Assembly (NCBI RefSeq): GCF_900176305.1
Contig: NZ_FWXH01000014.1
Span: forward strand, 1 to 64,000
DNA length: 64,000 nucleotides
Direction of reading: 5' to 3'
From: Clostridium acidisoli DSM 12555
GTDB taxonomy: Bacteria; Bacillota; Clostridia; Clostridiales; Clostridiaceae
Position 1 is the first letter of the stretch. Every line of letters starts with the position of its first letter. Below, piece by piece: positions 29,001 through 35,606 of the stretch. The notes below the pieces were generated by a model. That model made no database searches, was not told the DNA's origin, and worked only from the letters and a program-made list of their open reading frames with translations. Position numbers and translations under genes: made by a program.

Positions 29001-30629
29001 AGTAAGGGTTCAAGTAATAATGTTGTAAATTATTCATATGATAATTTAGCTAGATTAAGTAGCGAAACAGTTAATACAGGAACAGCAACAAATACTATAA
29101 GTTATAGTTATTTACCGGGTACAGCGGGAAGTGGTTCAACCTCAGCAAAGGTGGCATCAATAAATAATAATGGAAATCAAATTTCCTACACATATGATGC
29201 TAATGAGAACATAAAGACAATAATGCAAAATGGAAAAATAATAACTTATACCTACAATGAACTAAATGAAGTAACAAGAGAAGACAATCAAGTATTAAAT
29301 GAAACAATAACTTACGCCTATGATGCTGGTGGGAACATAACCAGTAAGACAGTATATCCATATACAACAGGAACATTAAGCACAGCAACAAGCACGATAA
29401 ACTATGGCTATGGAGATTCAAATTGGAAAGACAAGTTAACAAGTTATAATGGAAAATCTATAACATATGATGCCATAGGAAACCCTCTAAATGATGGAAC
29501 TTACAATTATAGCTGGGAAGAAGGAAGACAGCTAGCAGGAATATCAGGAAATGGTAAGACAATAGCCTATAAGTATAATGATTCAGGAATAAGAACGCAA
29601 AAGACAGTAAATGGAGTTACAACAAATTATCGACTAGAAGGAGATAAGGTAACATACGAAGATAATGGAACAAATAAGATTTATTATACTTATGACAGTG
29701 CAGGCAGTTTGTTATCTATGAATTTAAATGGTACGGAGTACTACTACATGAAAAATGCCCAAGGCGATATAATAGGAATGTTTGACAAAACAGGAACACA
29801 GGTAGTAAGTTATACTTATGATACGTGGGGTAAACTTATATCAACTACAGGAAGTCTTGCTTCAACTGTTGGAGCTGTGAATCCGTATTTATACAGAGGG
29901 TACAGGTATGATACCGAGACAGGACTTTATTATCTACAATCAAGGTACTATAATCCTGATTGGGGTAGATTTATTAATGCAGATGGAATAGCAGCAAATA
30001 CAGGTGAGCTATTATCAGGAAATATGTTTGCATACAGTAAGAATAATCCTGTAAATATGTCAGATGCAAATGGAGATAGACCAGCATATATAGGAGAAAC
30101 TGCTGATGATGTAGAAGCTTCAGTTGCAGCCACTAGTAGAATGTTGAGTAAAACAAGAAGTGTTGCTAACAGGTATTCGAGTTCATCATTTGATTATGCG
30201 GCAAGTGCATTTAAGAATACTCAAGCAGCGGTAGGAGATAAGGCAGGCTCAAGAACAGCAGTTAGAGTTGCTAAAAAGTGGGTTGCAGGGGCGTTAGCGA
30301 CATTTAAACTTGTAGAGAAACCAACTGTAGGGGAGCTTATTAAATCAAAGGCATTGGGTGCATTTGGTTCAATTACATTTACGTCTAAGGATGTTATCAC
30401 AAGTGTAAGCAATAAACAGTATGTTGGTGCTTGTATGGACTTAGTATCAGGAGCGGCAGGAATAGGAGTAGGAATGGCACTAGAAGGAATAGGGGCTGCT
30501 ATTGTTACAACTTTTGCAGCACCAGAAATACTAGTTGGTGCTGCCGTGGTTCTTGCAGGAATAGGTGCATCCATGTTTTTCGATTATGCAGAAGATAGAA
30601 TAAAGAAAAAATACTATGGGGGCAATTAA
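23079..30629 (+). CDS. WapA/RHS-type secreted polymorphic toxin, 2,516 aa
   Basis: A giant exported protein. A Sec signal peptide ends at about VNA-27. Domains in order: DNRLRE-like module (about 354-505), start of the RHS shell (from 510), YD repeats (about 650-827), two carbohydrate-binding-like beta modules (about 838-990 and 994-1153), YD repeats (1158-1475), three GBS_Bsp-like repeats (about 1506-1800), a LamG-like module (1801-1970), YD repeats (1980-2260), the RHS core YRYDTETGLYYLQSRYYNP.WGRF (about 2275-2305) and a 160-180-residue variable tip. The tip is glycine/alanine-rich and hydrophobic (VSGAAGIGVGMALEGIGAA), resembling a membrane-active toxin. An immunity-like membrane gene starts 2 bases later. 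Contact-dependent antagonism, as for B. subtilis WapA, is the inferred role. Confidence 0.9.
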   Translation: MLRIKKIISASLIVFLITSVLPITVNAEQAGANNVSTRKIQTKKIKKKKVGKITKELTDQRTKNSKKYEKDDGSYEVAEYKTPIHYLDNGKWKDIDNSLEDSKDNGYLENKQNDFKIEIAKNSATKKLVDLKKDKYEISWNLEDAKGAQGNIVATNDNELNKDINKSADDEIKKDADLSVESSTDKQAAKDTLVSNEKVKTLKNLTSTINFSNIFSNTDLQYVLNGSDVKENIVINKASDNTEYKFNLNLKNVTPVLQQDKSIIFYDSNDKTKQVFKIAAPIMYDKSGEGSNSIDVSINEAKDGYVLTLTPNKDWLNSNDRVYPVTVDPSMTTSLDRTNIHDNFVCSNDPSNKAQNQYVRVGQTPVVGTTRTYIKFDLPQLSTGDMITSADLNLQLCSGVSKISNNQVNVHKINQDFNPDTISWGTQPSYDSNVEALSNISSNQDQWVNWDITSIAKQWFTQGNNYGLMLEEDNGGNYSAFWSSDIYSTYASARPQVTFNYINNSGIEDYWTYHSQDVGRAGTSYLNDYNGNLIFTHSDIDMNGSKMPVAINHVFNSNDKNSDIGTGNGWRLNINQRLELQAISGTNYYKYTDEDGTRHYFKDTGSSQLSDELNLGLTLTKETDGTLSIKDKKDNKIDFNAANCDLNYIKDANGNTMTFAYGGGNFNGVRNLTKVTDGAGRVVTLNYTGSLLTSIVDTANRSTYYNYDGSGNLTSITYPDNKTSTYSYDGNHNLMSATNYDGYKISYQYYGIAPYRVSDVLESNTNGTLGDELGVSYGNNSTTFTDVKGRKNVYQFDNSGKTISVKDTDGSAKYYQYGDTANATKLTSESKLEKTVVNLLTNHELENTDSWGSSSDGGNGTGGFSIEASYLGNQSIKITKTDNVSRQYMDQWLTLQKGKTYTFSAYVKTNNVSNSNGQGATIGVYFKNNAGAFQCKETKAINGTKDWQRLQDTFTVPSDATDGGVCIRVNLLQETGTAYFDSMQLEEGNIANRYNLIDNGDLTGASGTPNKWASSGISGSDGLVITGDSDHPSNLDNSVYRVNGVYGVEKRLWQSVNVQGKAGDVYSLGAWGKAYSVPSGTFQIQAAFINSSGAQWVTFDFNKASNDWQYVSGECIANSDYSRIDVYYLYKDNANTAYFDGAQLYREEFGGSYQYDSKGNVQSTASIANQNSNFQYNSNNDLIQSVDPKGNSFNYTYDDKHNLTAATSSENINYGFTYDSYGNPITAKVGDDSSYIKSSSTYTQSGDYIKSLTDSLGNTVNYNYDETKGLLGSVTDAKGSTTNNSYDNMDRLTGTNKTVNGQQVSNNYSYQNDKISQITHNGFNYNFAYDSLGNNTTVAVGNQNLITNTYEPRTSILQQSTYGNGQVVSNNYDNLDRVTAKNFNGKTRYTYQYDGSGNLGYQQDILNGVNYNYIYDSSNRLTSAVDSNGNFLNYQYDLNNNVSSVIDNVSNKGYITSYGYDKDNKQTQVSYTRSNSNSELFPLNGTEYGTNGTRPMGSNINTSVTGTATIKNVTSEGYDVVATVTSAQGGIKQVVFPTWTNNNGQDDLIWENPTNVSENTYAYHVNRSDHKNEYGAYTTHVYIYDNAGNVKVIPLSTTLASTATNITAVIKNVDCNGYDVVATVTSAQGGIKQVVFPTWTSNNGQDDLIWGNPTSVSGNTYTYHVNRSDHKNEYGAYITHVYLHDNSGNCIVVPTGVTLNSTNLGITANITNVTANGYDVVATVTPDANGINRVVFPTWTSNKWQDDLIWGNPTSVSGDTYTYHVNRSDHKNEYGAYNTHAYVYDNSGNCVVAGTATTLYAPVDGIDMTNDSGKTVMLADGVGTAVYSLGINKNAGTLSTRFKTNVTGAMRFVMAAQGKNDEGLYLYLGTDDKLKIAVRNNAGNMVDVASTSDVISANQWYFTAVNWQVQNGTLNVTLYLNDKSYTGSTTDFKDFSGANVSLGASETGNLPLKGEMEQFSYSGSTMSSTDIQNVSKGSSNNVVNYSYDNLARLSSETVNTGTATNTISYSYLPGTAGSGSTSAKVASINNNGNQISYTYDANENIKTIMQNGKIITYTYNELNEVTREDNQVLNETITYAYDAGGNITSKTVYPYTTGTLSTATSTINYGYGDSNWKDKLTSYNGKSITYDAIGNPLNDGTYNYSWEEGRQLAGISGNGKTIAYKYNDSGIRTQKTVNGVTTNYRLEGDKVTYEDNGTNKIYYTYDSAGSLLSMNLNGTEYYYMKNAQGDIIGMFDKTGTQVVSYTYDTWGKLISTTGSLASTVGAVNPYLYRGYRYDTETGLYYLQSRYYNPDWGRFINADGIAANTGELLSGNMFAYSKNNPVNMSDANGDRPAYIGETADDVEASVAATSRMLSKTRSVANRYSSSSFDYAASAFKNTQAAVGDKAGSRTAVRVAKKWVAGALATFKLVEKPTVGELIKSKALGAFGSITFTSKDVITSVSNKQYVGACMDLVSGAAGIGVGMALEGIGAAIVTTFAAPEILVGAAVVLAGIGASMFFDYAEDRIKKKYYGGN
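27595..28480 (+). repeat. Three tandem GBS_Bsp-like repeats inside the RHS gene
   Basis: Three units of about 290-305 bases encode YDVVATVT...VVFPTWT..N..QDDLIW.NP..V...TY.YHVNRSDHKNEYGAY. Units 1 and 2 are nearly identical DNA over long runs and unit 3 is more diverged, indicating a recent internal duplication. The module is found in surface and secreted proteins of Gram-positive bacteria. Confidence 0.8.
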
Positions 30630-30631
30630 TA

Positions 30632-30961
30632 ATGAAAGATAGAAAAGGAATTAAGGGTTTAGGTTTAGTAGGGGTTTTTTTAGGATTAATTCTAAGTAAG
30701 TTAATAAGTGCATATGGTGGGGATAATGTAAAATTGACAGTAATTAGTGGAATATGTGTTGTATATGTAGTAATAGTTTTACTCATAGCATATAAAGGAT
30801 ATAAATCAGTTGCATTTATTCTGTTTATTGTAATGTTACCAATCTTTATAGGTGTAACAGGTGCATATTTAGATAATTTGTATATAATGATAGGAAGTAT
30901 ACTATTATTTTTTATTGTGCTATTTGGAGTTACCAAATATCTAAATAGTAAAAATAAATAA
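30632..30961 (+). CDS. Membrane immunity protein candidate (Imm1) for the RHS toxin
   Basis: A 109-residue protein with about four hydrophobic helices (GLVGVFLGLILSKL, LTVISGICVVYVVIVLLIA, VAFILFIVMLPIFIGVTGAYL, IMIGSILLFFIVLFGV) and a lysine-rich tail. It starts 2 bases after the toxin stop, behind a GGGGG ribosome-binding site within the toxin's last codons, the typical place for an immunity gene. It is clearly related to the protein at 34368-34688, which follows a related toxin tip. Immunity is inferred from position and pairing, not from a known family. Confidence 0.7.
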   Translation: MKDRKGIKGLGLVGVFLGLILSKLISAYGGDNVKLTVISGICVVYVVIVLLIAYKGYKSVAFILFIVMLPIFIGVTGAYLDNLYIMIGSILLFFIVLFGVTKYLNSKNK

Positions 30962-31190
30962 TATAATCGATGCAAAAACATTATTGAACATACTGCAAAA
31001 GATAAACTTATAATTAAAATACTGGAAGGTTAAGGATTTAGAATACATGAATATAATCTAGGAAACTGCATGATAATAATTCTGTAGTAAGTAGTAACTA
31101 AAATCATAAATAAACAAGAATTATAACTAATAACAAGCGAAATTGAGTTCAAAAAATGGAATGTAAAGCTAAATGAAATTTGTTAGTAAG

Positions 31191-31219
31191 AAAGCCAATG
31201 GGGACACCTGTTGGCTTTT
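31191..31219 (+). terminator. Terminator after the Imm1 cassette
   Basis: The stem AAAGCCAA/TTGGCTTT (31191-31198 with 31211-31218) is followed by a short T-rich stretch. Comparable hairpins end the other toxin-immunity cassettes. The remaining 30962-31190 sequence contains no gene; part of it resembles 34695-34770 downstream of Imm3. Confidence 0.6.
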
Positions 31220-31237
31220 GATTTTAGTAATTCAAGG

Positions 31238-31369
31238 GTAGCATTTGGCTCAAAGATTGGAGCACTATCAATTCCTATCGTAGGAGCCATGGCACTTATG
31301 GGTATAGACGTTAGCTATAGGAGGATTGGATTATATTTCAAAACAAAAATTAGGTTTAAATTAGCATGA
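31238..31369 (+). pseudogene. C-terminal scrap of a displaced toxin tip
   Basis: An open frame without a start encodes 43 residues beginning VAFGSKIGALSIPIVGAMAL and ending at TGA 31367-31369. The Gly/Ala-rich hydrophobic character resembles the ends of the other RHS tips, and an immunity-like membrane gene begins 28 bases later. I interpret it as the remnant of an older toxin tip whose immunity gene has survived. Confidence 0.45.
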
Positions 31370-31396
31370 CAAATGAAAAGAGAGGTGTAAATTTAG

Positions 31397-31840
31397 ATGA
31401 ATTTAATTAATAAAATAAGAAAATTAATAAATCAACCATCAGACAAAGTAAATCCAAATATTTTTATAGCAATTTCCTTGATTATGATAATAATGAGCAA
31501 ATTTGTTGATCCTAAAATTATAATTGTTTTTGCAATATTCACAACATTAGTTATGTTGTTGTATATAATTATGTCTATTATTAATCAGGAAGATATTACA
31601 AAAATATTAATATATCTAATAGCAATGCTTTTGTCATTTTGTATGATTATCATGTACTATATGAAGTTAAAGGGATTAGATTTAAGCATTAGTGGTATAA
31701 TTATACCGATAGCATTGATGCTTCTATTTATTACTGGATATATGAATGTGAAGAAATCAAGAGATAATGAAAGAATTAATCGAGTGAAATTTTCATTAAC
31801 ATTGGCAATAATATTTTTCATATACACATTATTTTTTTAA
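31397..31840 (+). CDS. Orphan membrane immunity-like protein
   Basis: A 147-residue protein with five hydrophobic segments and a charged N-terminus (MNLINKIRKLINQPSDKVNPN). The ATG follows AAAGAGAGGTG. Architecture and start resemble the 164-residue protein at 33331-33825 (MIDSFKRKLISIFGYTNSN, then membrane helices), so both probably belong to one broad immunity group. It lies after a toxin-tip scrap and before the next cassette. No family assignment can be made; orphan immunity protecting against a toxin no longer encoded here is the best explanation. Confidence 0.5.
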   Translation: MNLINKIRKLINQPSDKVNPNIFIAISLIMIIMSKFVDPKIIIVFAIFTTLVMLLYIIMSIINQEDITKILIYLIAMLLSFCMIIMYYMKLKGLDLSISGIIIPIALMLLFITGYMNVKKSRDNERINRVKFSLTLAIIFFIYTLFF

Positions 31841-32100
31841 TCAAAGAAAATTTGTTTCTAAAATGACATTAATATGATAAGGTAAAGCCTATTTAACTAC
31901 AAAAATATTATTAAATATACTGGGAAAATGCAGAGTTGTAATTAATGTGATTTAAAGTTAATCCTTTGAATACATTGAGTCCAAGCTTACCATAATAGGA
32001 TATGCCCTATAACATCTAAATGTACATCAAAAAATGAGCAACTAAAGTATGAGTCAGATAACGAAAAACTTTATTCCTTGTATAATCCAAGCTAAGAATA

Positions 32101-32141
32101 AAACACCAACAGGTATTAAAACTACTTATTGGTGTTTTTTT
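32101..32141 (+). terminator. Terminator after the orphan immunity gene
   Basis: The stem AAACACCAA/TTGGTGTTT (32101-32109 with 32129-32137) is followed by a T run. The rest of 31841-32284 shows no gene or obvious repeat. Confidence 0.75.
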
Positions 32142-32284
32142 AGCTATATTCTAATAGCAGTAATATACGTGTTAACTCTTTTTCTACGTAAAAATACTTG
32201 AAAGGAGAATATTAAAGTCAACAGATTTTGTTTACCATTACAAGCTTTAGAAATTATCTCATTGAAGATCAATATGAAACAACT

Positions 32285-32428
32285 ATGGAGTTACAACAAA
32301 TTATAGACTAGAAGGAGATAAGGTAACATACGAAGATAATGGAACAATAAGCAGAGAACACAAATCTTTGATTTGTTGTGAGTCGCTTAGCTCTACAGAA
32401 TTTCTGTAGAGCTTCATTTAATATTTTT
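32285..32428 (+). pseudogene. RHS-shell fragment interrupted by an 81-bp foreign segment
   Basis: Bases 32285-32347 match 29611-29673 of the big RHS gene with the same length (GVTTNYRLEGDKVTYEDNG.). Bases 32348-32428 then differ completely from the 78 bases found at that place in the intact gene, and homology resumes at 32429. The replacing segment contains two hairpins: ACAAATC-TTT-GATTTGT (32360-32376) and GCTCTACAG-AATTT-CTGTAGAGC (32390-32412). The upstream frame is thereby separated from the downstream core. Confidence 0.65.
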
Positions 32429-32454
32429 AAAATGCCCAAGGCGACATCATAGGA

Positions 32455-33312
32455 ATGTTTGACAAAAAAGGAACACAGGTAGTAATTTATACTTATGATA
32501 CGTGGGGTAAACTTATATCAACTACAGGAAGTCTTGCTTCAACTGTTGGAGCGGTGAATCCGTATTTATACAGAGGGTATAGGTATGACACCGAAACAGG
32601 ACTTTATTACTTGCAATCAAGATACTATAATCCTGATTGGGGTAGATTTGTTAATGCAGATGGAATAGCAGCAAATACAGGTGAGCTATTATCAGGAAAT
32701 ATGTTTGCATACAGTAAGAATAATCCTGTAAATATGTCAGATGCAGATGGAGATAGACCAGCATATATAGGAGAAACAGCTTCTGATGTAGAGGCTTCAG
32801 TCGCAGCTACTAGTAGAATGTTGACTGGAAGAAGTATAGCAAGACCAGTAGCAAGGAAAGGTAGTACAGTTAATAAAATTGTGCACAACGTTTCTAATGT
32901 GACGGGAAGTCCTGGAGGTTCAGCTGCTTTAGCATCAGGAGACGCTTATGTAGCAAGTAAAGTCGTGCAACGATGGGAAAAAAATATATTTATACCAAGA
33001 AATCTTAGTGAGGCTGCAGAAGGGGGATTAGGGGCACTTTATACAGCTACAAAATTTTCTAAATTTACGGGTGCACTTTCAGCAGTTGGATTTGGTGTAG
33101 GTGTATGGGATAATTTTGCGAACTATAAGCATGGTTGGGCGAGAACAGCTGTAGATGTGGGTGTGTTTGGCATTGGCTGTGTTATTGGAGTCGGAGTAGC
33201 AACATTCCTTTCACCAGGTATATTGGCAGTGGGAATTTGTGTAGCAGGTGGAGCTTTACTATCAGCAGGTGGAAATGCAATAAAGGATAGATACTTTAAC
33301 GATCCTAAATGA
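32455..33312 (+). CDS. Orphan RHS core with toxin tip CT2
   Basis: A 285-residue frame without signal peptide or shell. Residues 1-123 repeat the RHS core of the large toxin almost exactly (DNA 32429-32824 corresponds to 29752-30147, 396 bases each), then the sequence changes abruptly to a different tip (CT2, from TGRSIARPVARKG). CT2 is again rich in Gly/Ala hydrophobic stretches (GALSAVGFGVGVW, GVFGIGCVIGVGVATFLSPGI). The ATG has only a weak AGGA directly before it, so it may be a silent donor for tip replacement by recombination rather than an expressed protein. A membrane immunity candidate follows after 18 bases. Confidence 0.75.
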   Translation: MFDKKGTQVVIYTYDTWGKLISTTGSLASTVGAVNPYLYRGYRYDTETGLYYLQSRYYNPDWGRFVNADGIAANTGELLSGNMFAYSKNNPVNMSDADGDRPAYIGETASDVEASVAATSRMLTGRSIARPVARKGSTVNKIVHNVSNVTGSPGGSAALASGDAYVASKVVQRWEKNIFIPRNLSEAAEGGLGALYTATKFSKFTGALSAVGFGVGVWDNFANYKHGWARTAVDVGVFGIGCVIGVGVATFLSPGILAVGICVAGGALLSAGGNAIKDRYFNDPK

Positions 33313-33330
33313 TAAAATAAGGAGAAAATT

Positions 33331-33825
33331 ATGATAGATTCTTTTAAAAGAAAATTAATTAGCATTTTTGGCTATACAAATTCAAATATTTCTATTTTTG
33401 TTAACATTGCAGTTGTATTAATAACTTATTTTACAACAAAGTTATTAGGTAATAATGTAGTGGTTTCTATACTTAGTTGTATATGTGCAGTCTTAATGCT
33501 TGGTGCAATAATACAGATTTTAAGAAAAGATAAAAATATTAAAATGATTATATCTTATATTGTAGGCACTTTATTTTCAATATTTGCAACTATCATGGTA
33601 TATCAAATAAATAAATATAGTAATACAAACAATGATATTATGTTAGCGTATGTAATTAAAATTTCAATTTGTGTCATGGCATTGTTATTTGATATACCTG
33701 GAGCGTTTTTTATAATGAATAAAAATAATTCAAAAAGAAAAAAGATATTAATTTTAGCCTGCATGATATACATTACATTGATTGCTGTTGCGTTAATACT
33801 GTTTTTCGCGTCTAAGGATATTTGA
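33331..33825 (+). CDS. Membrane immunity candidate (Imm2) for tip CT2
   Basis: A 164-residue polytopic membrane protein with about five hydrophobic helices and basic loops (ILRKDKNIKM, MNKNNSKRKK). A clear ATAAGGAG ribosome-binding site precedes the ATG, 18 bases after the CT2 stop, so unlike CT2 itself it looks well translated. It is unrelated to Imm1 and Imm3 in length and sequence, matching the unrelated CT2 tip. The immunity role is inferred from position. Confidence 0.6.
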   Translation: MIDSFKRKLISIFGYTNSNISIFVNIAVVLITYFTTKLLGNNVVVSILSCICAVLMLGAIIQILRKDKNIKMIISYIVGTLFSIFATIMVYQINKYSNTNNDIMLAYVIKISICVMALLFDIPGAFFIMNKNNSKRKKILILACMIYITLIAVALILFFASKDI

Positions 33826-33879
33826 TTTTTAATATGGATATAGAATAAAATGATTGAAAGAATTAAATTAACTGCAGAG

Positions 33880-34365
33880 TAGATACTATAATCCTGATGG
33901 GGGTAGATTTATTAATGCAGATTGAGATAGACCAGCATATATAGGGAAAATGCTGATGCAGCGGTAGGGGATAAATCAGGCTCAAGAACAGCAGTTAGAG
34001 TTGCTAAAAAGTGGGTTGCAGGGGCGTTAGCAACATTTAAACTTGTAGAGAAACCAACTGTAGGGGAGCTTATTAAATCAAAGGCATTAGGTGCGGTTGG
34101 TTCAATTACATTTACGTCTAAGGATGTTATCACAAGTGTAAGCAATAAACAGTATGTTGGTGCTTGTATGGACTTAGTATCAGGAGCAGCTGGAATAGGA
34201 GCAGGAATGGTACTAGAAGGAATAGGTGCCGCTATTGTTACAACTTTTGCATTACCAGAAATAGCAGTTGGTGTCGGCATTTTTGCAGTTGGTGTTGGAG
34301 TAGGTGTGTTAATAGATTATGGCACAGATGCAGTAAAAAGTGAATACTATAGGAGGAAACGGTAA
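33880..34365 (+). pseudogene. Degenerate RHS core joined to toxin tip CT3
   Basis: A short piece of RHS core (RYYNPDGGRFINAD) runs into a stop and a remnant of DRPAYIG with a one-base deletion, then jumps by internal deletion into a tip homologous to that of the large toxin. Bases 33958-34251 correspond without gaps to 30225-30518 and are nearly identical; beyond that the two tips diverge completely (CT3 ends GVGVGVLIDYGTDAVKSEYY). An open frame runs to 34365, but there is no start for the full tip. An internal ATG at 34168 could give a 65-residue fragment. Confidence 0.75.
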
Positions 34366-34367
34366 TA

Positions 34368-34688
34368 ATGAAAAAAGTAAAGTATATGGGGATTGCAGGG
34401 GTTATTATTGGCATGATTTTTAGTAAAATACTAGGTAGTTATTTTGGAAATGATGTAAGGATAATATTAATGTCTTTTTCAATAGTATGTGTAATTAGTG
34501 TTATATTATACTTAGTTTTAAATAAAAGTTATAAAGTAGCAATAATGTTTTTTTTAATGTTAATACCATTAATTATTGGATTTCTAGGTATATATTTTCA
34601 TAATATATATTTGGTATTCGGAGGTCTTATATTATTTTTTATTATATCAATAATATTGCTTCAATATTTGAAGAAATTAAAAAGATAA
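34368..34688 (+). CDS. Membrane immunity candidate (Imm3), paralogue of Imm1
   Basis: A 106-residue protein with four hydrophobic helices, beginning 2 bases after the CT3 stop behind AGGAGG. It aligns along its whole length with Imm1 at 30632: G.I.SK.L.SY.G.DV.., then Y.V..A..F.LM.P..IG..G.Y..N.Y...G..LFF....G...YL...K. Most positions nonetheless differ, unlike the nearly identical toxin DNA upstream. This is the pattern expected when the toxin end and its immunity protein diverge together. Confidence 0.7.
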   Translation: MKKVKYMGIAGVIIGMIFSKILGSYFGNDVRIILMSFSIVCVISVILYLVLNKSYKVAIMFFLMLIPLIIGFLGIYFHNIYLVFGGLILFFIISIILLQYLKKLKR

Positions 34689-34771
34689 AATATAGAGTTT
34701 TAGAAAGTTAAGATTTAGGATGATTTCAGTAACAGTATGATTATAATTATGTAGTTAAAAGTAATAACGGG

Positions 34772-34812
34772 AAAAGTTCAACAGGTACTAATAATACTTG
34801 TTGACTTTTTTT
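34772..34812 (+). terminator. Terminator after the Imm3 cassette
   Basis: The imperfect stem AAAAGT-CAACA-GTA pairs with TAC-TGTTG-ACTTTT and is followed by a T run. It resembles the terminator after the orphan immunity gene in position and in the CAACAGGTA motif of its 5' arm. Bases 34813-35078 hold no recognisable gene. Confidence 0.65.
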
Positions 34813-35078
34813 ACAAAAAATATCATGATGTAAATAATGTATGATACAAAAAATACCATTAGAAAAACCAATGAAAAATATAGACAATAAGCCTTAAATT
34901 TTTGAAAGCATTAAGAAGAATGAAAAACTAATGATGCTACAAGCTTACTTAATCATTGCCGCAAATAAGCTGTTTTCAGGTAAACTTTTGAAACATCCAG
35001 TGCTAAATTCATGATTTCAAACAGTGATGCACTGTAGCAATGTAGCAAGTATAAGAAATTAAGATAGGGGAGAATAAG

Positions 35079-35606
35079 ATGAAATATTTTACTGATGAAT
35101 TATGGTGTGGCATAAATAGTGAATCAGAAAAAGAAAGAGAAAATGCAAGTTCTAAATGGGAAAAAATCTTGATAAATATTGTTAAATATTTGAAGACGTG
35201 AAAAAAGTTGCCTAAAAACTTTTTAAAGATATATATGAAGGAGGAAGGCTTTCATGATTACAATCTTAAAAATTTTCAGGTGATTCATGGAAGAAGTGGA
35301 TACAAAGATCCGGTGGCTGTTAGTATAGTTATTACTGATACAGAACATACGTGGAATATTTTGTATAATAAAATAAAAAAAGTAGCTATTAATTATGAAC
35401 AAGAAACTGAAGGATTTGAGAGAAAACGAAAAGAATATAGAGGATTTGATGATTATGGATATGATGAATTTTTTCAAATAGATGAAAAAACATTATCCCA
35501 TGAAATACTTTTTGCATCAGGAGCAACTATCTTGGTACATTTTCAAAAGATTTCTATAACTAAGATAAAAACGACTATTAATGAAAGAGGAGAAAATATA
35601 AAATGA
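35079..35606 (+). pseudogene. DUF4085-like gene split by an in-frame TGA
   Basis: The ATG at 35079 follows GGGGAG and opens MKYFTDELWCGINSESEKE, the characteristic start of DUF4085-family proteins. After 40 codons a TGA (35199-35201) interrupts. The same frame then continues without a gap as KKLPKNFLKIYMKEEGFHDYN.. to 35606, which gives the rest of the family (GFHDYNLKNFQVIH, ISITKIKTTI). One base change would restore a 175-residue protein. The second part could be re-initiated at TTG 35208 or ATG 35233. DUF4085 genes often lie in toxin-immunity clusters; function is unknown. Confidence 0.65.

Noticed and set aside
30505-30981. 158-codon minus-strand frame over the toxin end
   Set aside because: It is antisense to both the CT1 tip and Imm1; composition mirrors the real genes and no start signal is present.
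35199-35201. In-frame TGA as a selenocysteine codon
   Set aside because: No selenocysteine insertion hairpin was recognised after it and the family has no redox Cys at this place; a nonsense change is simpler.
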